37,761 nucleotides of DNA from an uncultured Flavobacteriales bacterium. Its GTDB lineage: Bacteria; Bacteroidota; Bacteroidia; Flavobacteriales_D; Sanyastnellaceae. The notes under the pieces were generated by a model, which saw only the letters and a list, made by a program, of their open reading frames with translations, was not told the DNA's origin and made no database searches. Of the stretch, positions 7,670 through 15,526 are shown one piece after another (position 1 is the first letter of the stretch; each line of letters starts with the position of its first letter). Where the stretch lies: assembly GCA_937974555.1 (NCBI GenBank), contig CALJKR010000004.1, positions 1-37,761 on the forward strand, read 5' to 3'. The translations under genes and the position numbers were made by a program.

Positions 7670-8693
7670 ATTTCATCCATTTCATTTCCATAACAATCGG
7701 CAGGTGATCACTATATCCCCCTTTGTATGAATCACCCACATACGTTCTTGCAGGCGATACCTCTCCTTTGCTATTGGTATACATCATAAAATCAAAATTC
7801 ACAGCTTCAGCTCTTTGAACTTTAAGTCCTTTTTCTGTAGGCTCAGCCATGCTTTGACTAACAATGAATTGATCCAAATACCCCCACTCGCCTTTGTAGT
7901 AGTGACTTCCTGTGAGCTCTTTCAATGCGCGCATCATGTTAAACATGGGGAATTCATCGATACTATCCAATCCAACCATGCTGATATCGGTTGGATAATC
8001 ATTAAAATCACCCATGGCTACAATTTTACAATTGGGGTTTGTTCTTAATCTCTGATGGATGGTTTTTTCCAAAGTTTCTGAAGCAATCAAGCGCAACGGT
8101 GCTGATTTTTCCGTCCCTCCACTTCGTGATGGCCAGTGATTGACATAAAACGCAATTTCCTGACCCTGCCAATTTCCGTATACCTCCAAAATATGTCTCG
8201 TCTTATCATTGTCCGGGAGAATGATGTCCACTTTGGAAATAGACTTTACTTTAAATGCCTTTGCATTGTACAACAAACCGACATCTATTCCACGCTCATC
8301 CTCTCCTTCTATAAACGCTACCTGATAATGCCCCTCTTTCAAGGAAGGCAAAGCAACAAGGTCGTTCAAACATGAAGCATGTTCCACCTCGATTAACCCA
8401 ATCACCAAAGGAAAAGCCTCTCCATTTTCTGTCTTAACTGCATTAACCACCTGAGCGATATGATTCAATTTCTCACGATACTTCATCGTATTCCATTTCA
8501 GTTTTCCTGAAGGAAGAAAATCTTCATCATTCTCCGGATCATTGATGGTGTCAAACAAATTCTCAACGTTGTAGGACATAATCAACGTGGATTGAAAATC
8601 ATCAGTTCCCTTTTTCACAGACCCATTATTCAAAGTACAAGACGCATAGGTCATGGCCAAAATGGGGATACAGAAGAAAATAAGTTTTTTCAT
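7668..8693 (-). CDS. Endonuclease/exonuclease/phosphatase family lipoprotein
   Basis: A member of the EEP (DNase I-like) superfamily, Mg-dependent phosphoesterases that act on nucleic acids, phosphoinositides or sphingolipids; the substrate is unknown here. The 341 residues begin with a lipoprotein-type signal (hydrophobic core, A-S-C at about 17-19), so it is exported and probably membrane-anchored. Motifs in order are Y-N-V-E-N-L-F-D, G-L-I-E-V-E with the metal-binding Glu, Y-V-N-H-W-P-S-R with the catalytic His, G-D-F-N-D, and a closing Y-S-D-H-L-P-I-V with the Asp-His pair. All catalytic positions of the superfamily are present. It is divergent from the oligopeptide-binding protein gene. 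Confidence 0.9.
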   Translation of the reverse strand: MKKLIFFCIPILAMTYASCTLNNGSVKKGTDDFQSTLIMSYNVENLFDTINDPENDEDFLPSGKLKWNTMKYREKLNHIAQVVNAVKTENGEAFPLVIGLIEVEHASCLNDLVALPSLKEGHYQVAFIEGEDERGIDVGLLYNAKAFKVKSISKVDIILPDNDKTRHILEVYGNWQGQEIAFYVNHWPSRSGGTEKSAPLRLIASETLEKTIHQRLRTNPNCKIVAMGDFNDYPTDISMVGLDSIDEFPMFNMMRALKELTGSHYYKGEWGYLDQFIVSQSMAEPTEKGLKVQRAEAVNFDFMMYTNSKGEVSPARTYVGDSYKGGYSDHLPIVMEMKWMK

Positions 8694-8708
8694 TTTTCTA
8701 ATTTGCTA

Positions 8709-8716
8709 CAAATCTA
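8709..8716 (-). promoter_or_regulatory. -7 box (TAGATTTG, minus strand) before the EEP gene
   Basis: An exact TAnnTTTG match on the minus strand, 15 bases before the ATG at 8693. It would give a short leader of about 10 bases. Confidence 0.5.
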
Positions 8717-8737
8717 CAGTTAATGATGAGCATCTCT

Positions 8738-8745
8738 TATTTTTA
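8738..8745 (+). promoter_or_regulatory. -7-like box (TATTTTTA) before the peptide-binding protein gene
   Basis: One mismatch to TAnnTTTG, ending 4 bases before the ATG at 8750. Together with the minus-strand box it makes the 56-base gap a compact divergent promoter region. Confidence 0.35.
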
Positions 8746-8749
8746 CGAA

Positions 8750-10360
8750 ATGAAATTCCGGATTTGTTTCTTTTCATTGATTCTGGCCATACTTTTTCAT
8801 TGGGGTTGTCAGAATCATGGCCCGTCTGGATCAAACAATGTGTTTAGATACAATGAAAGTGGGTCGGTCAATTCTTTAGACCCCGCCTATGCCGCCGATT
8901 TAGAAACCATGTGGATCATCAATCAATTGTATGACGGACTGGTACAGTTGGATCAAAATTTAGAAATACAATCATGCATTGCCCACTCTTGGGATATCGC
9001 TAAAGATGGTCTAAGCTACACATTCATAATCAGAAATAATGTTCGCTTTCATCCCTGTGACTTTGCAGCCAATCGTTGTGTAACGGCACATGATTTTGTT
9101 TTCAGTTTCAACCGAATTCTCTCCAAAGAATTGGCATCCCCAGGCCAATGGATTTTTGAAAACGTGCGAGAGCATCAGGCTTTTGAAGCGCTGTCTGATT
9201 CCGTTTTGGTGATCCATCTTAAAAAGCCTCAAGGTTCTTTTCTTCAAATGCTCACTACAGCTTATGCCAATGTGGTCATGCCTGAAGCTGTAAAGAAATG
9301 GGGGAAAGATTTTAGACAACATCCGGTTGGAACAGGCCCATTTCAACTTGCTTTTTGGGAAGATCAGGTTTCCATGGTTTTGCACAAAAATCAAAACTAT
9401 TGGATGCATGACGGGGCAACAGGAAAAACTTTGCCTCATTTGGAAGCCATTCAAATTGACTTTCTGAAAGATGCTTTTGCAGAATATCAGGGATTTCTAT
9501 CGGGAAAATATGACTTCATGAGTGGCATTGATGCGGCATACATGGATCAGCTCCTCAGCCCAGCGGGCGAACTAAAAGATGAATGGAAAAGCCAATTGAG
9601 GTTGGAGCGCACTCCATTTATTAAAACGGACTTCATAGGATTTTATCTCGATGGACAACACCGGATGACCCAGGATTTGCGATTCCGAAAAATGCTATCC
9701 ATGTCTATAGATCGAAGCACCCTGTGCAACAAGATGAGGAACAACATTATACTTCCTGCAAACTCCGGATTTGTTTCACCGCAATTAAAAGCCTTTACTG
9801 CTTCGCATCCAAATTTGCGTTTGAATATCCCTGCAGCATTGTCCTTGAAAAAAGAATTAGAAAAGACCTGGGGATCGCCCTTACCCGCAACTACGATTAC
9901 CGTTACACCCGAATACGCTGATATTTTTGAATTCCTGCAACATGAGTGGAATCGGCTTGGCATTCCCATTGAGATTGCCACTTTACAAAGTGGAAGTTTC
10001 AAGGAAAAAGTAGCCAAAGGTCAAATTGAGGTATTTCGAAAAAACTGGTTGGCGGATTATCCTGATGGAGAGAATTTTCTTCAAGTGTTTACACAAGAAT
10101 TGTTTACTCCCAATGGTCCCAACTATACCCACTATGCAAACCCAACATGGGAAAAGGCATACAGGAAAGCACAAACCTGCAATGATGCGGACACCAGAAA
10201 AAGAGCATGGAAGCAATTGGATTCTTTGGTTATGAATGATTTGCCCATCGTTCCGCTTTATCATGATCAGGTGATGCATTTTGTCTCGAACAAAATCGAT
10301 TTTTGGTCCATCAACGCCATCAATATGTTGGATTTAACGAATGTCAAAAAACATCAGTAA
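8750..10360 (+). CDS. ABC transporter substrate-binding lipoprotein (SBP family 5, oligopeptide-type)
   Basis: A solute-binding protein of the OppA/DppA family that delivers peptides or other ligands to an ABC permease. I chose ATG 8750, the tenth codon of the longest frame, because it starts a clean lipoprotein signal: M-K-F-R-I, a hydrophobic core, then H-W-G-C at residue 20. The 536 residues then show family marks: L-D-P-A-Y-A, I-N-Q-L-Y-D-G-L, A-H-S-W-D-I-A-K-D-G-L-S-Y-T-F, H-D-F-V-F-S-F-N-R-I, V-G-T-G-P-F-Q, and near the C-terminus W-L-A-D-Y-P-D-G-E-N-F-L. No permease or ATPase gene is adjacent, so the transporter is encoded elsewhere or the protein acts alone. Confidence 0.92.
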   Translation: MKFRICFFSLILAILFHWGCQNHGPSGSNNVFRYNESGSVNSLDPAYAADLETMWIINQLYDGLVQLDQNLEIQSCIAHSWDIAKDGLSYTFIIRNNVRFHPCDFAANRCVTAHDFVFSFNRILSKELASPGQWIFENVREHQAFEALSDSVLVIHLKKPQGSFLQMLTTAYANVVMPEAVKKWGKDFRQHPVGTGPFQLAFWEDQVSMVLHKNQNYWMHDGATGKTLPHLEAIQIDFLKDAFAEYQGFLSGKYDFMSGIDAAYMDQLLSPAGELKDEWKSQLRLERTPFIKTDFIGFYLDGQHRMTQDLRFRKMLSMSIDRSTLCNKMRNNIILPANSGFVSPQLKAFTASHPNLRLNIPAALSLKKELEKTWGSPLPATTITVTPEYADIFEFLQHEWNRLGIPIEIATLQSGSFKEKVAKGQIEVFRKNWLADYPDGENFLQVFTQELFTPNGPNYTHYANPTWEKAYRKAQTCNDADTRKRAWKQLDSLVMNDLPIVPLYHDQVMHFVSNKIDFWSINAINMLDLTNVKKHQ

Positions 10361-10365
10361 CTTAG
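10358..10365 (+). promoter_or_regulatory. -7-like box (TAACTTAG) before the ACMSD gene
   Basis: One mismatch to TAnnTTTG. The box begins with the stop codon of the preceding gene and ends 6 bases before the ATG at 10372, the same spacing as several other genes in the window. Confidence 0.3.
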
Positions 10366-10371
10366 CGCTCC

Positions 10372-11379
10372 ATGTTAAAGATTGACACCCACACACACAT
10401 CATGCCCATGCATTTGCCCAATTGGTCAAAAGAATTTGGATATGATGGCTTCATACATCTGGACCACCACCGTCCCGGTTATGCACGCATGATGCAGGGG
10501 GATAAATTTTTCCGCGAGATCGAGGCCAATTGTTGGGATCCTGAAATTAGAATAGAAGACTACGCCAAACATCAAACACAAGTGCAGGTCGTATGCACCA
10601 TCCCAGTGCTATTTTCCTATTGGGCCAAACCCGAAGATGGTTTAAAAGTGAGTCAATTTTTAAATGATCACATTGCAGAGATCTTTCACCGTCACCCCAA
10701 ACACTACGTGGGCTTAGCAACCCTTCCCATGCAGGACATTGACCTCTCTATTTCAGAACTTGAGCGATGTAAAAAATTGGGATATAAAGGAATTCAAATA
10801 GGATCCAACATCAATAACTTAAATCTCAGCGAGCCTGTGTTTTTTCCTCTTTGGCAAAAGTTGGAAGAATTGGATATGTGTGTCATGGTTCATCCTTGGG
10901 AGATGATGGGCGAAACCAATATGAAAAAATACTGGTTGCCCTGGTTGGTTGGAATGCCTGCTGAAACTGCGCGTGCAATGGCCTCCCTGATATTTGCGGG
11001 TGTTCTGGACATGTTTCCCAAATTGCGTTGGTTGTTTGCACACGCCGGCGGATCATTTATCCCAACCATCGGGAGGTTGGAGCATGGCTTCAATTGTCGT
11101 CCTGACTTGGTTGCGGTAGATAACCCCAACAATCCACGCAATTACTTGGGTAAGTTTTGGGTGGACAGTGCAACCCATGACCCTGAGTTATTGCACTACA
11201 TTTTGAAAAAGCAAGGGAATTCCAAAGTGGCATTGGGCACCGATTACCCCTTCCCGCTGGGTGATCTAGAAATTGGAAAATTCATTTTGGATATGGGGCT
11301 TTCACAAGACACCATCGAATGGATGTACCACCGCTCGGCTTTGGAATGGCTGAATATGAAAAAAGAAGATTTTGAATAG
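10372..11379 (+). CDS. Aminocarboxymuconate-semialdehyde decarboxylase-type amidohydrolase (ACMSD)
   Basis: A Zn-dependent, non-oxidative decarboxylase of the amidohydrolase superfamily. ACMSD removes CO2 from 2-amino-3-carboxymuconate 6-semialdehyde in tryptophan (kynurenine) degradation. The 335 residues carry the metal ligands: His7 and His9 in D-T-H-T-H, His174 in M-V-H-P-W-E-M-M-G, His224 in F-A-H-A-G-G and Asp291 in L-G-T-D-Y-P-F-P-L-G. The ACMSD-specific K-Y-W-L-P-W-L-V-G-M-P-A-E-T is present, as are Arg235 and F-R-E-I at 47-50. The position that I align with Pseudomonas Arg51 is Glu51. No other kynurenine-pathway gene is in the window. A related decarboxylase substrate is possible. 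Confidence 0.88.
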   Translation: MLKIDTHTHIMPMHLPNWSKEFGYDGFIHLDHHRPGYARMMQGDKFFREIEANCWDPEIRIEDYAKHQTQVQVVCTIPVLFSYWAKPEDGLKVSQFLNDHIAEIFHRHPKHYVGLATLPMQDIDLSISELERCKKLGYKGIQIGSNINNLNLSEPVFFPLWQKLEELDMCVMVHPWEMMGETNMKKYWLPWLVGMPAETARAMASLIFAGVLDMFPKLRWLFAHAGGSFIPTIGRLEHGFNCRPDLVAVDNPNNPRNYLGKFWVDSATHDPELLHYILKKQGNSKVALGTDYPFPLGDLEIGKFILDMGLSQDTIEWMYHRSALEWLNMKKEDFE

Positions 11380-11385
11380 TCCAAG

Positions 11386-13071
11386 TTAACGGATAATCCT
11401 CTCTTCTCGATTCCCGGAGCGATCTTCTAGTTCTATTGTCAATTGCCCCTCCTTTCCTTTGCATTTGTCTCTCCATTTTGGATCCAATCGAAGTTGATTT
11501 TTCTTTGCATCCCAATACAACTTGATCCATTGATCTCCACAGGAAGCGCTGTAGTTTTTTAAGCCGCTTTCCGTTTCTTCAATTTCAAAATAACCCTGAG
11601 TCAATGCTGTATCCGGGTTAAGCACCTTCGGGCATTTACTATCTCTAACCCAACGATACGTTCCCGTCTTGTTCAATAAGAATCCATTCTTCTCTTCTTC
11701 CCAACCTATCCACTCATCGTTTTTACGCACTTCCATCCATCCCCATTTTCTCTTTTCCTCTAATGAGAGGGCATTCCAATCCAGGGCATGGTTCTCCAGT
11801 ACAACCGCATTCTTGAACAAAATCCCTTTGGGTTCAATTGTTATTTTCATTTGCATTGAATCCGATTTTTCAATACCCTCCCATGACCTCCATGTCATCG
11901 GAATCTTTTCATAAACTGCATCAACAGGAATCCGCAAATTCCAATCCCCTTGCGCTATTGTTCCTCCATTTGTCCAATCCACAAGCAATGCATTTACCTC
12001 CAGATGATTGTCCAAGGGTTTTCTTGCCTTTTGTACATAGGCATAAACGCAGGTCGCATTGCCTGAAAAATCTGAAGTCATCACCGTTACCGCATGCACC
12101 ATGGTATCTTTGATATTTAACCAACCATCATTTTCAATATACAGAAAACCAGTTCCTGGTGAATTGGGCAATTGATAGGTACGGTAAGTTGTTTTTCCAT
12201 ATCGTTCAGAAACGTTGGATAACCATTGGGCATTGACATGCTTTACCTCAGAAAAATCAAGTGAGTCTGCCAACCATTCTGAAACAATGTTGCCATCCCA
12301 AAGTGTTAGAATTTGTTTGATCCCACAAGGGTGTTCGGCATCCAATACCCAATCATAAACTTGCACGGCAACGCCGAAAGTATCTGCCACTTCGTAAAGT
12401 GTATCCTTTCCCAAAGACTCACCATTGAATCGAAAAGGAATGATCTCAGACGGTTTAAAAGAACCTTTGGGCACAAACATCAAAGATTCAATCACCGGAC
12501 GCGTTACATCCGGGATGGTATAACCGAACAAAGCTGGATCAATGGTTTTTTCTGTTTTCAAATTTCGCAATTCAAAATGCAAATGAGGACCACCACTGGA
12601 TCCTGTATTGCCCGAATATCCAATGACACCTCCTTGGGAAATCGGAAACTGCTCCGGAGATAAATTCCAATCCAGTTCATTTTTTTTAAGTGCATATTGC
12701 TGACTCTCCACCCATGATTTTAAAGCCGGGTAAAAATCAGACAAGTGCGCATACACTGAAGTAATGCCCCATTTTGGATGATTGATATAAACCGCAAAAC
12801 CATAACCTTTGGATGAAATGCGCACCCGGGAAATATAACCATCCGCGATAGCAAAAACAGGCAATCCCTCCTTTTCATTGGTTTGTAAATCCCAACCCGT
12901 GTGATAGTGTTGGGCGCGCATTTCCCCAAAAGTCCCGCTCAAAGCCAGCGGAATATTGAGGGGCGCAATTAAATCTTTCGGAAAATGAGGAAGCGATTGA
13001 GCATGAAGAGTGCCCACTGAAGCTCCCAAAACGGAAATCAAAACCCATAAAAACCCAAACAAAAATCGCAT
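11386..13071 (-). CDS. M23 family metallopeptidase (LytM-type), exported
   Basis: A Zn endopeptidase of the M23 family that probably cleaves peptidoglycan cross-bridges or other cell-wall peptides in the periplasm. The 561 residues start with a signal peptide (about 1-25, ending L-H-A-Q-S). The catalytic domain follows directly: His57 and Asp61 in Y-H-T-G-W-D, His109 in Y-A-H-L, and His163 and His165 in P-H-L-H-F-E-L. All metal ligands are intact, so it should be active rather than an EnvC/NlpD-type activator. Residues from about 190 to 561 are beta-rich and unrecognised, perhaps Ig-like modules that position the enzyme. It is convergent with the ACMSD gene, six bases apart. Confidence 0.92.
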   Translation of the reverse strand: MRFLFGFLWVLISVLGASVGTLHAQSLPHFPKDLIAPLNIPLALSGTFGEMRAQHYHTGWDLQTNEKEGLPVFAIADGYISRVRISSKGYGFAVYINHPKWGITSVYAHLSDFYPALKSWVESQQYALKKNELDWNLSPEQFPISQGGVIGYSGNTGSSGGPHLHFELRNLKTEKTIDPALFGYTIPDVTRPVIESLMFVPKGSFKPSEIIPFRFNGESLGKDTLYEVADTFGVAVQVYDWVLDAEHPCGIKQILTLWDGNIVSEWLADSLDFSEVKHVNAQWLSNVSERYGKTTYRTYQLPNSPGTGFLYIENDGWLNIKDTMVHAVTVMTSDFSGNATCVYAYVQKARKPLDNHLEVNALLVDWTNGGTIAQGDWNLRIPVDAVYEKIPMTWRSWEGIEKSDSMQMKITIEPKGILFKNAVVLENHALDWNALSLEEKRKWGWMEVRKNDEWIGWEEEKNGFLLNKTGTYRWVRDSKCPKVLNPDTALTQGYFEIEETESGLKNYSASCGDQWIKLYWDAKKNQLRLDPKWRDKCKGKEGQLTIELEDRSGNREERIIR

Positions 13072-13077
13072 ATGAGC

Positions 13078-13085
13078 GAAAGGTA
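13078..13085 (-). promoter_or_regulatory. -7-like box (TACCTTTC, minus strand) before the M23 gene
   Basis: One mismatch to TAnnTTTG on the minus strand, ending 6 bases before the ATG at 13071. Confidence 0.35.
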
Positions 13086-13143
13086 GAGAAAAACTTGTTG
13101 ATTAAAAAGCTAAAGTCCACCACAATCCAAGGCAATTAAGAAT

Positions 13144-13151
13144 TACATTTG
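13144..13151 (+). promoter_or_regulatory. -7 box (TACATTTG) for the coiled-coil-zapA-rny unit
   Basis: An exact TAnnTTTG match 27 bases before the ATG at 13179. It is the only such box before the three-gene unit, so it probably drives all three. Confidence 0.45.
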
Positions 13152-13178
13152 AAACGTTGATTGCAGAAATTGGAGAAA

Positions 13179-13475
13179 ATGAACCAAGAAACGCTATTTG
13201 TACAGCTAGAAGCCAATATCCGACGCCTGGGTGAGAGCAAGCAATTGTTGGAGGATACCTTGGCCAAACAAAAAGGCGAACTCGCCTCTCTTTATACTAT
13301 CAATAAAGAGTTACAAGCACAAATAGACGATTTAACGGAGAAACTACAACACCGCAATCCACCCCAAATTTTAGATCAAGAGCCAGACCAAGACATATTC
13401 AAGGTCAAAACTCAGCAGAGAATCCAAGATTTGGTGAAAGAAATCGATGAGTGTATTGCTTTATTGAACAGTTAA
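13179..13475 (+). CDS. Small coiled-coil protein preceding ZapA
   Basis: A 98-residue, charged protein predicted to be mostly one coiled coil: a heptad-like stretch runs from V-Q-L-E-A-N-I-R-R-L to L-T-E-K-L-Q (about 8-55). A Pro/Asp-rich break follows, then a C-terminal helix (I-Q-D-L-V-K-E-I-D-E-C-I-A-L-L). An earlier TTG start six codons upstream is possible, but ATG 13179 is preferred. The protein lies one base before zapA, and this small coiled coil-ZapA-RNase Y order is, as I recall, common in Bacteroidota. A ZapB-like role in division is a context-based guess; I do not recognise the family. Confidence 0.75.
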   Translation: MNQETLFVQLEANIRRLGESKQLLEDTLAKQKGELASLYTINKELQAQIDDLTEKLQHRNPPQILDQEPDQDIFKVKTQQRIQDLVKEIDECIALLNS

Positions 13476-13476
13476 G

Positions 13477-13782
13477 ATGAGTCAGATATCGATCAAAGTA
13501 AAAATCGCAGGACGCTATTACCCTTTGGCCATTCAACCAGAGGAAGAAGCGATGATTCGTCAAGCAGAACATAAAATTCAATCTAGCATAGATTCTTTTC
13601 AAGAGAAATATGGTGTCCGCGACAATCAGGATTTGTTGGCGATGACACTTTTGCAAATGGCCACAAAACCTTCTGCTTCTGAAAAAGTTGTAGAAAAAGT
13701 AATTGAAACAATAGAAGTTCCAGCAGATGTAACCGCTGATTTGGAAAAATTGAATCAATTGGCTGAAAGCTTCATCTTGTAA
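13477..13782 (+). CDS. zapA: Cell division protein ZapA
   Basis: A 101-residue FtsZ-associated protein that bundles FtsZ filaments at the division ring. The N-terminal part has the family's short strands, with I-K-V-K-I-A-G-R-Y-Y-P-L at 5-16 followed by E-E-E-A-M-I-R-Q-A-E-H-K-I. A helix and a predicted coiled coil (L-L-A-M-T-L-L-Q-M-A and the C-terminal L-E-K-L-N-Q-L-A-E-S) support dimer and tetramer formation. The length is typical. It starts one base after the coiled-coil gene stop. The gap to rny is 76 bases and contains only a weak hairpin. Confidence 0.9.
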   Translation: MSQISIKVKIAGRYYPLAIQPEEEAMIRQAEHKIQSSIDSFQEKYGVRDNQDLLAMTLLQMATKPSASEKVVEKVIETIEVPADVTADLEKLNQLAESFIL

Positions 13783-13858
13783 ATCGATTTCCTTTTTCTC
13801 TGCGCCACATGCCATTGTGCATGGTAAAATTTTTAATTAACCCCAAATACCCAAGTGT

Positions 13859-15391
13859 ATGGAATTAGTTATTGGCGTTATTGTAGGATTGATTATCGGG
13901 TTCGGTGGAGCTTGGATGATTTCCAACAATTTGCTTAAAACCAGAAAAGAAAGCCTGATCTCCGAGGCTACCAAAGAAGGAGAAACCATCAAGGAGAAGA
14001 AAATTCTCCAAGCCAAAGAGAGATTTCTTGAATTAAAATCTCAGCATGAAAAAGAAGTGCATGAGAGAAACAACAAAGTCAAGCAATCCGAAGATCGTAT
14101 TAGAAACCGCGAAAAAGAGTTGGCTCAACAAACCGAGAACCTGAAGAAAAAGGACAAGGAAATTGAGCAGCAAAGAGAGACCCTGAACAAACAATTGGAG
14201 GTTACCCAAAAGAAACAGCAGGATCTTGAGAAAAACAGTCAGAAGGCCATTGCCTTGTTGGAGGACATTTCCAAAATGACGGCGCAACAAGCCAAAGATG
14301 CGTTGATGGAGCAATTGAAAGACGATGCACGAAATTCTGCAGCAGGTCAAATTCAATCCATTGTTGACGAAGCCAAAGTAAAAGCCAATCAGGAAGCCAA
14401 GAAAATTGTTATCCAAACCATTCAACGTACTGCCGTTGAGCATGCCGTAGAAAACAGTGTTTCTGTATTCAACATCGAGAACGATGAAGTCAAAGGAAGA
14501 ATCATTGGACGTGAAGGACGTAACATTCGTGCTTTGGAAGCCGCAACCGGTGTTGAAATTATCGTGGATGACACCCCTGAAGCGATTGTATTGTCTTGCT
14601 TCGATCCTGTTCGTCGTGAGATCGCGCGTTTATCATTGCATCAATTGGTTACAGACGGTCGCATTCACCCAGCACGCGTCGAAGAAGTGGTAGCCAAGGT
14701 GAAAAAGAATATCGAGGATGAAATCATGGAAGTTGGAAAACGTACATGCATCGACTTGGGTATTCACGGCATGCACAGTGAATTGATTCGCATGGTGGGT
14801 CGCATGAAATACCGCTCTTCTTACGGTCAAAATCTTTTACAGCACTCACGTGAAGTTGCCAATTTGTGCGCCACCATGGCCAGTGAATTGGGATTAAATC
14901 CAAAAGCGGCCAAGCGTGCAGGGCTTTTGCATGATATAGGAAAAGTTCCGGATGATGAAAGTGAATTGCCACACGCAATCTTGGGGATGAAATTGGCAGA
15001 GAAGTATGGTGAAAAACCAGACATCTGCAATGCCATTGGCGCCCACCATGATGAGGTTGAAATGAAGTTCTTATTGTCTCCCATCATCCAGGTTTGTGAT
15101 GCGATCAGTGGTGCCCGTCCAGGTGCTCGTCGAGAAGTGGTTGAGGCCTACATCCAGCGTTTGCGTGACTTAGAAAACATGGCCATGGAATATCCCGGTG
15201 TAAGTAAATCTTTCGCCATCCAAGCGGGTCGTGAACTGCGTGTAATGGTTGAAGCTGAAAAAGTATCCGATGAACAAAGCGATGTTTTGGCGATTACTTT
15301 GGCGGGAAGAATTGAAACTGAAATGACCTATCCCGGTCAAGTTAGAGTGACTGTCATTAGAGAGAAAAGAGCTGTCGGCGTTGCTCGATAA
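13859..15391 (+). CDS. rny: Ribonuclease Y
   Basis: A membrane-bound endoribonuclease that starts decay of many mRNAs. The 510 residues show the complete domain order: one N-terminal membrane helix (about 3-22), a long charged coiled coil (about 30-155), a KH domain with G-R-E-G at 217-220 (GRIIGREGRNIR), and an HD domain with His329 and the His358-Asp359 pair in L-L-H-D-I-G-K. The segment G-A-H-H-D-E supplies later metal ligands. The length matches the family (about 520). It is the third gene of the coiled coil-zapA-rny unit and is closed by a strong terminator. Confidence 0.97.
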   Translation: MELVIGVIVGLIIGFGGAWMISNNLLKTRKESLISEATKEGETIKEKKILQAKERFLELKSQHEKEVHERNNKVKQSEDRIRNREKELAQQTENLKKKDKEIEQQRETLNKQLEVTQKKQQDLEKNSQKAIALLEDISKMTAQQAKDALMEQLKDDARNSAAGQIQSIVDEAKVKANQEAKKIVIQTIQRTAVEHAVENSVSVFNIENDEVKGRIIGREGRNIRALEAATGVEIIVDDTPEAIVLSCFDPVRREIARLSLHQLVTDGRIHPARVEEVVAKVKKNIEDEIMEVGKRTCIDLGIHGMHSELIRMVGRMKYRSSYGQNLLQHSREVANLCATMASELGLNPKAAKRAGLLHDIGKVPDDESELPHAILGMKLAEKYGEKPDICNAIGAHHDEVEMKFLLSPIIQVCDAISGARPGARREVVEAYIQRLRDLENMAMEYPGVSKSFAIQAGRELRVMVEAEKVSDEQSDVLAITLAGRIETEMTYPGQVRVTVIREKRAVGVAR

Positions 15392-15411
15392 AACAACTTT
15401 CTTAATATTTA

Positions 15412-15441
15412 AAAGAGGATCTTCGGATCCTCTTTTTTTTT
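15412..15441 (+). terminator. Intrinsic terminator with UUCG tetraloop after rny
   Basis: A 10-bp perfect stem, AAAGAGGATC (15412-15421) with GATCCTCTTT (15426-15435), is closed by a TTCG loop and followed by a T-run to 15441. The UUCG loop makes the hairpin unusually stable. Confidence 0.95.
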
Positions 15442-15499
15442 GAATGCTGATAAAACGCACTTTTAACAAAATAAGAAATACACGTTGAAGCAACCCTTT

Positions 15500-15507
15500 T
15501 AGATTTG
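15500..15507 (+). promoter_or_regulatory. -7 box (TAGATTTG) before the serine hydrolase gene
   Basis: An exact TAnnTTTG match 19 bases before ATG 15527, downstream of the rny terminator, so it should start a new transcript. Confidence 0.5.
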
Positions 15508-15526
15508 CGACCGTTAAGGAAATTGC

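Noticed and set aside
13783..13858. Possible 6S or other small RNA between zapA and rny
   Set aside because: In other phyla a 6S RNA gene lies near zapA, but this gap is only 76 bases and holds just a 5-bp hairpin (CATGC/GCATG at 13808-13823).
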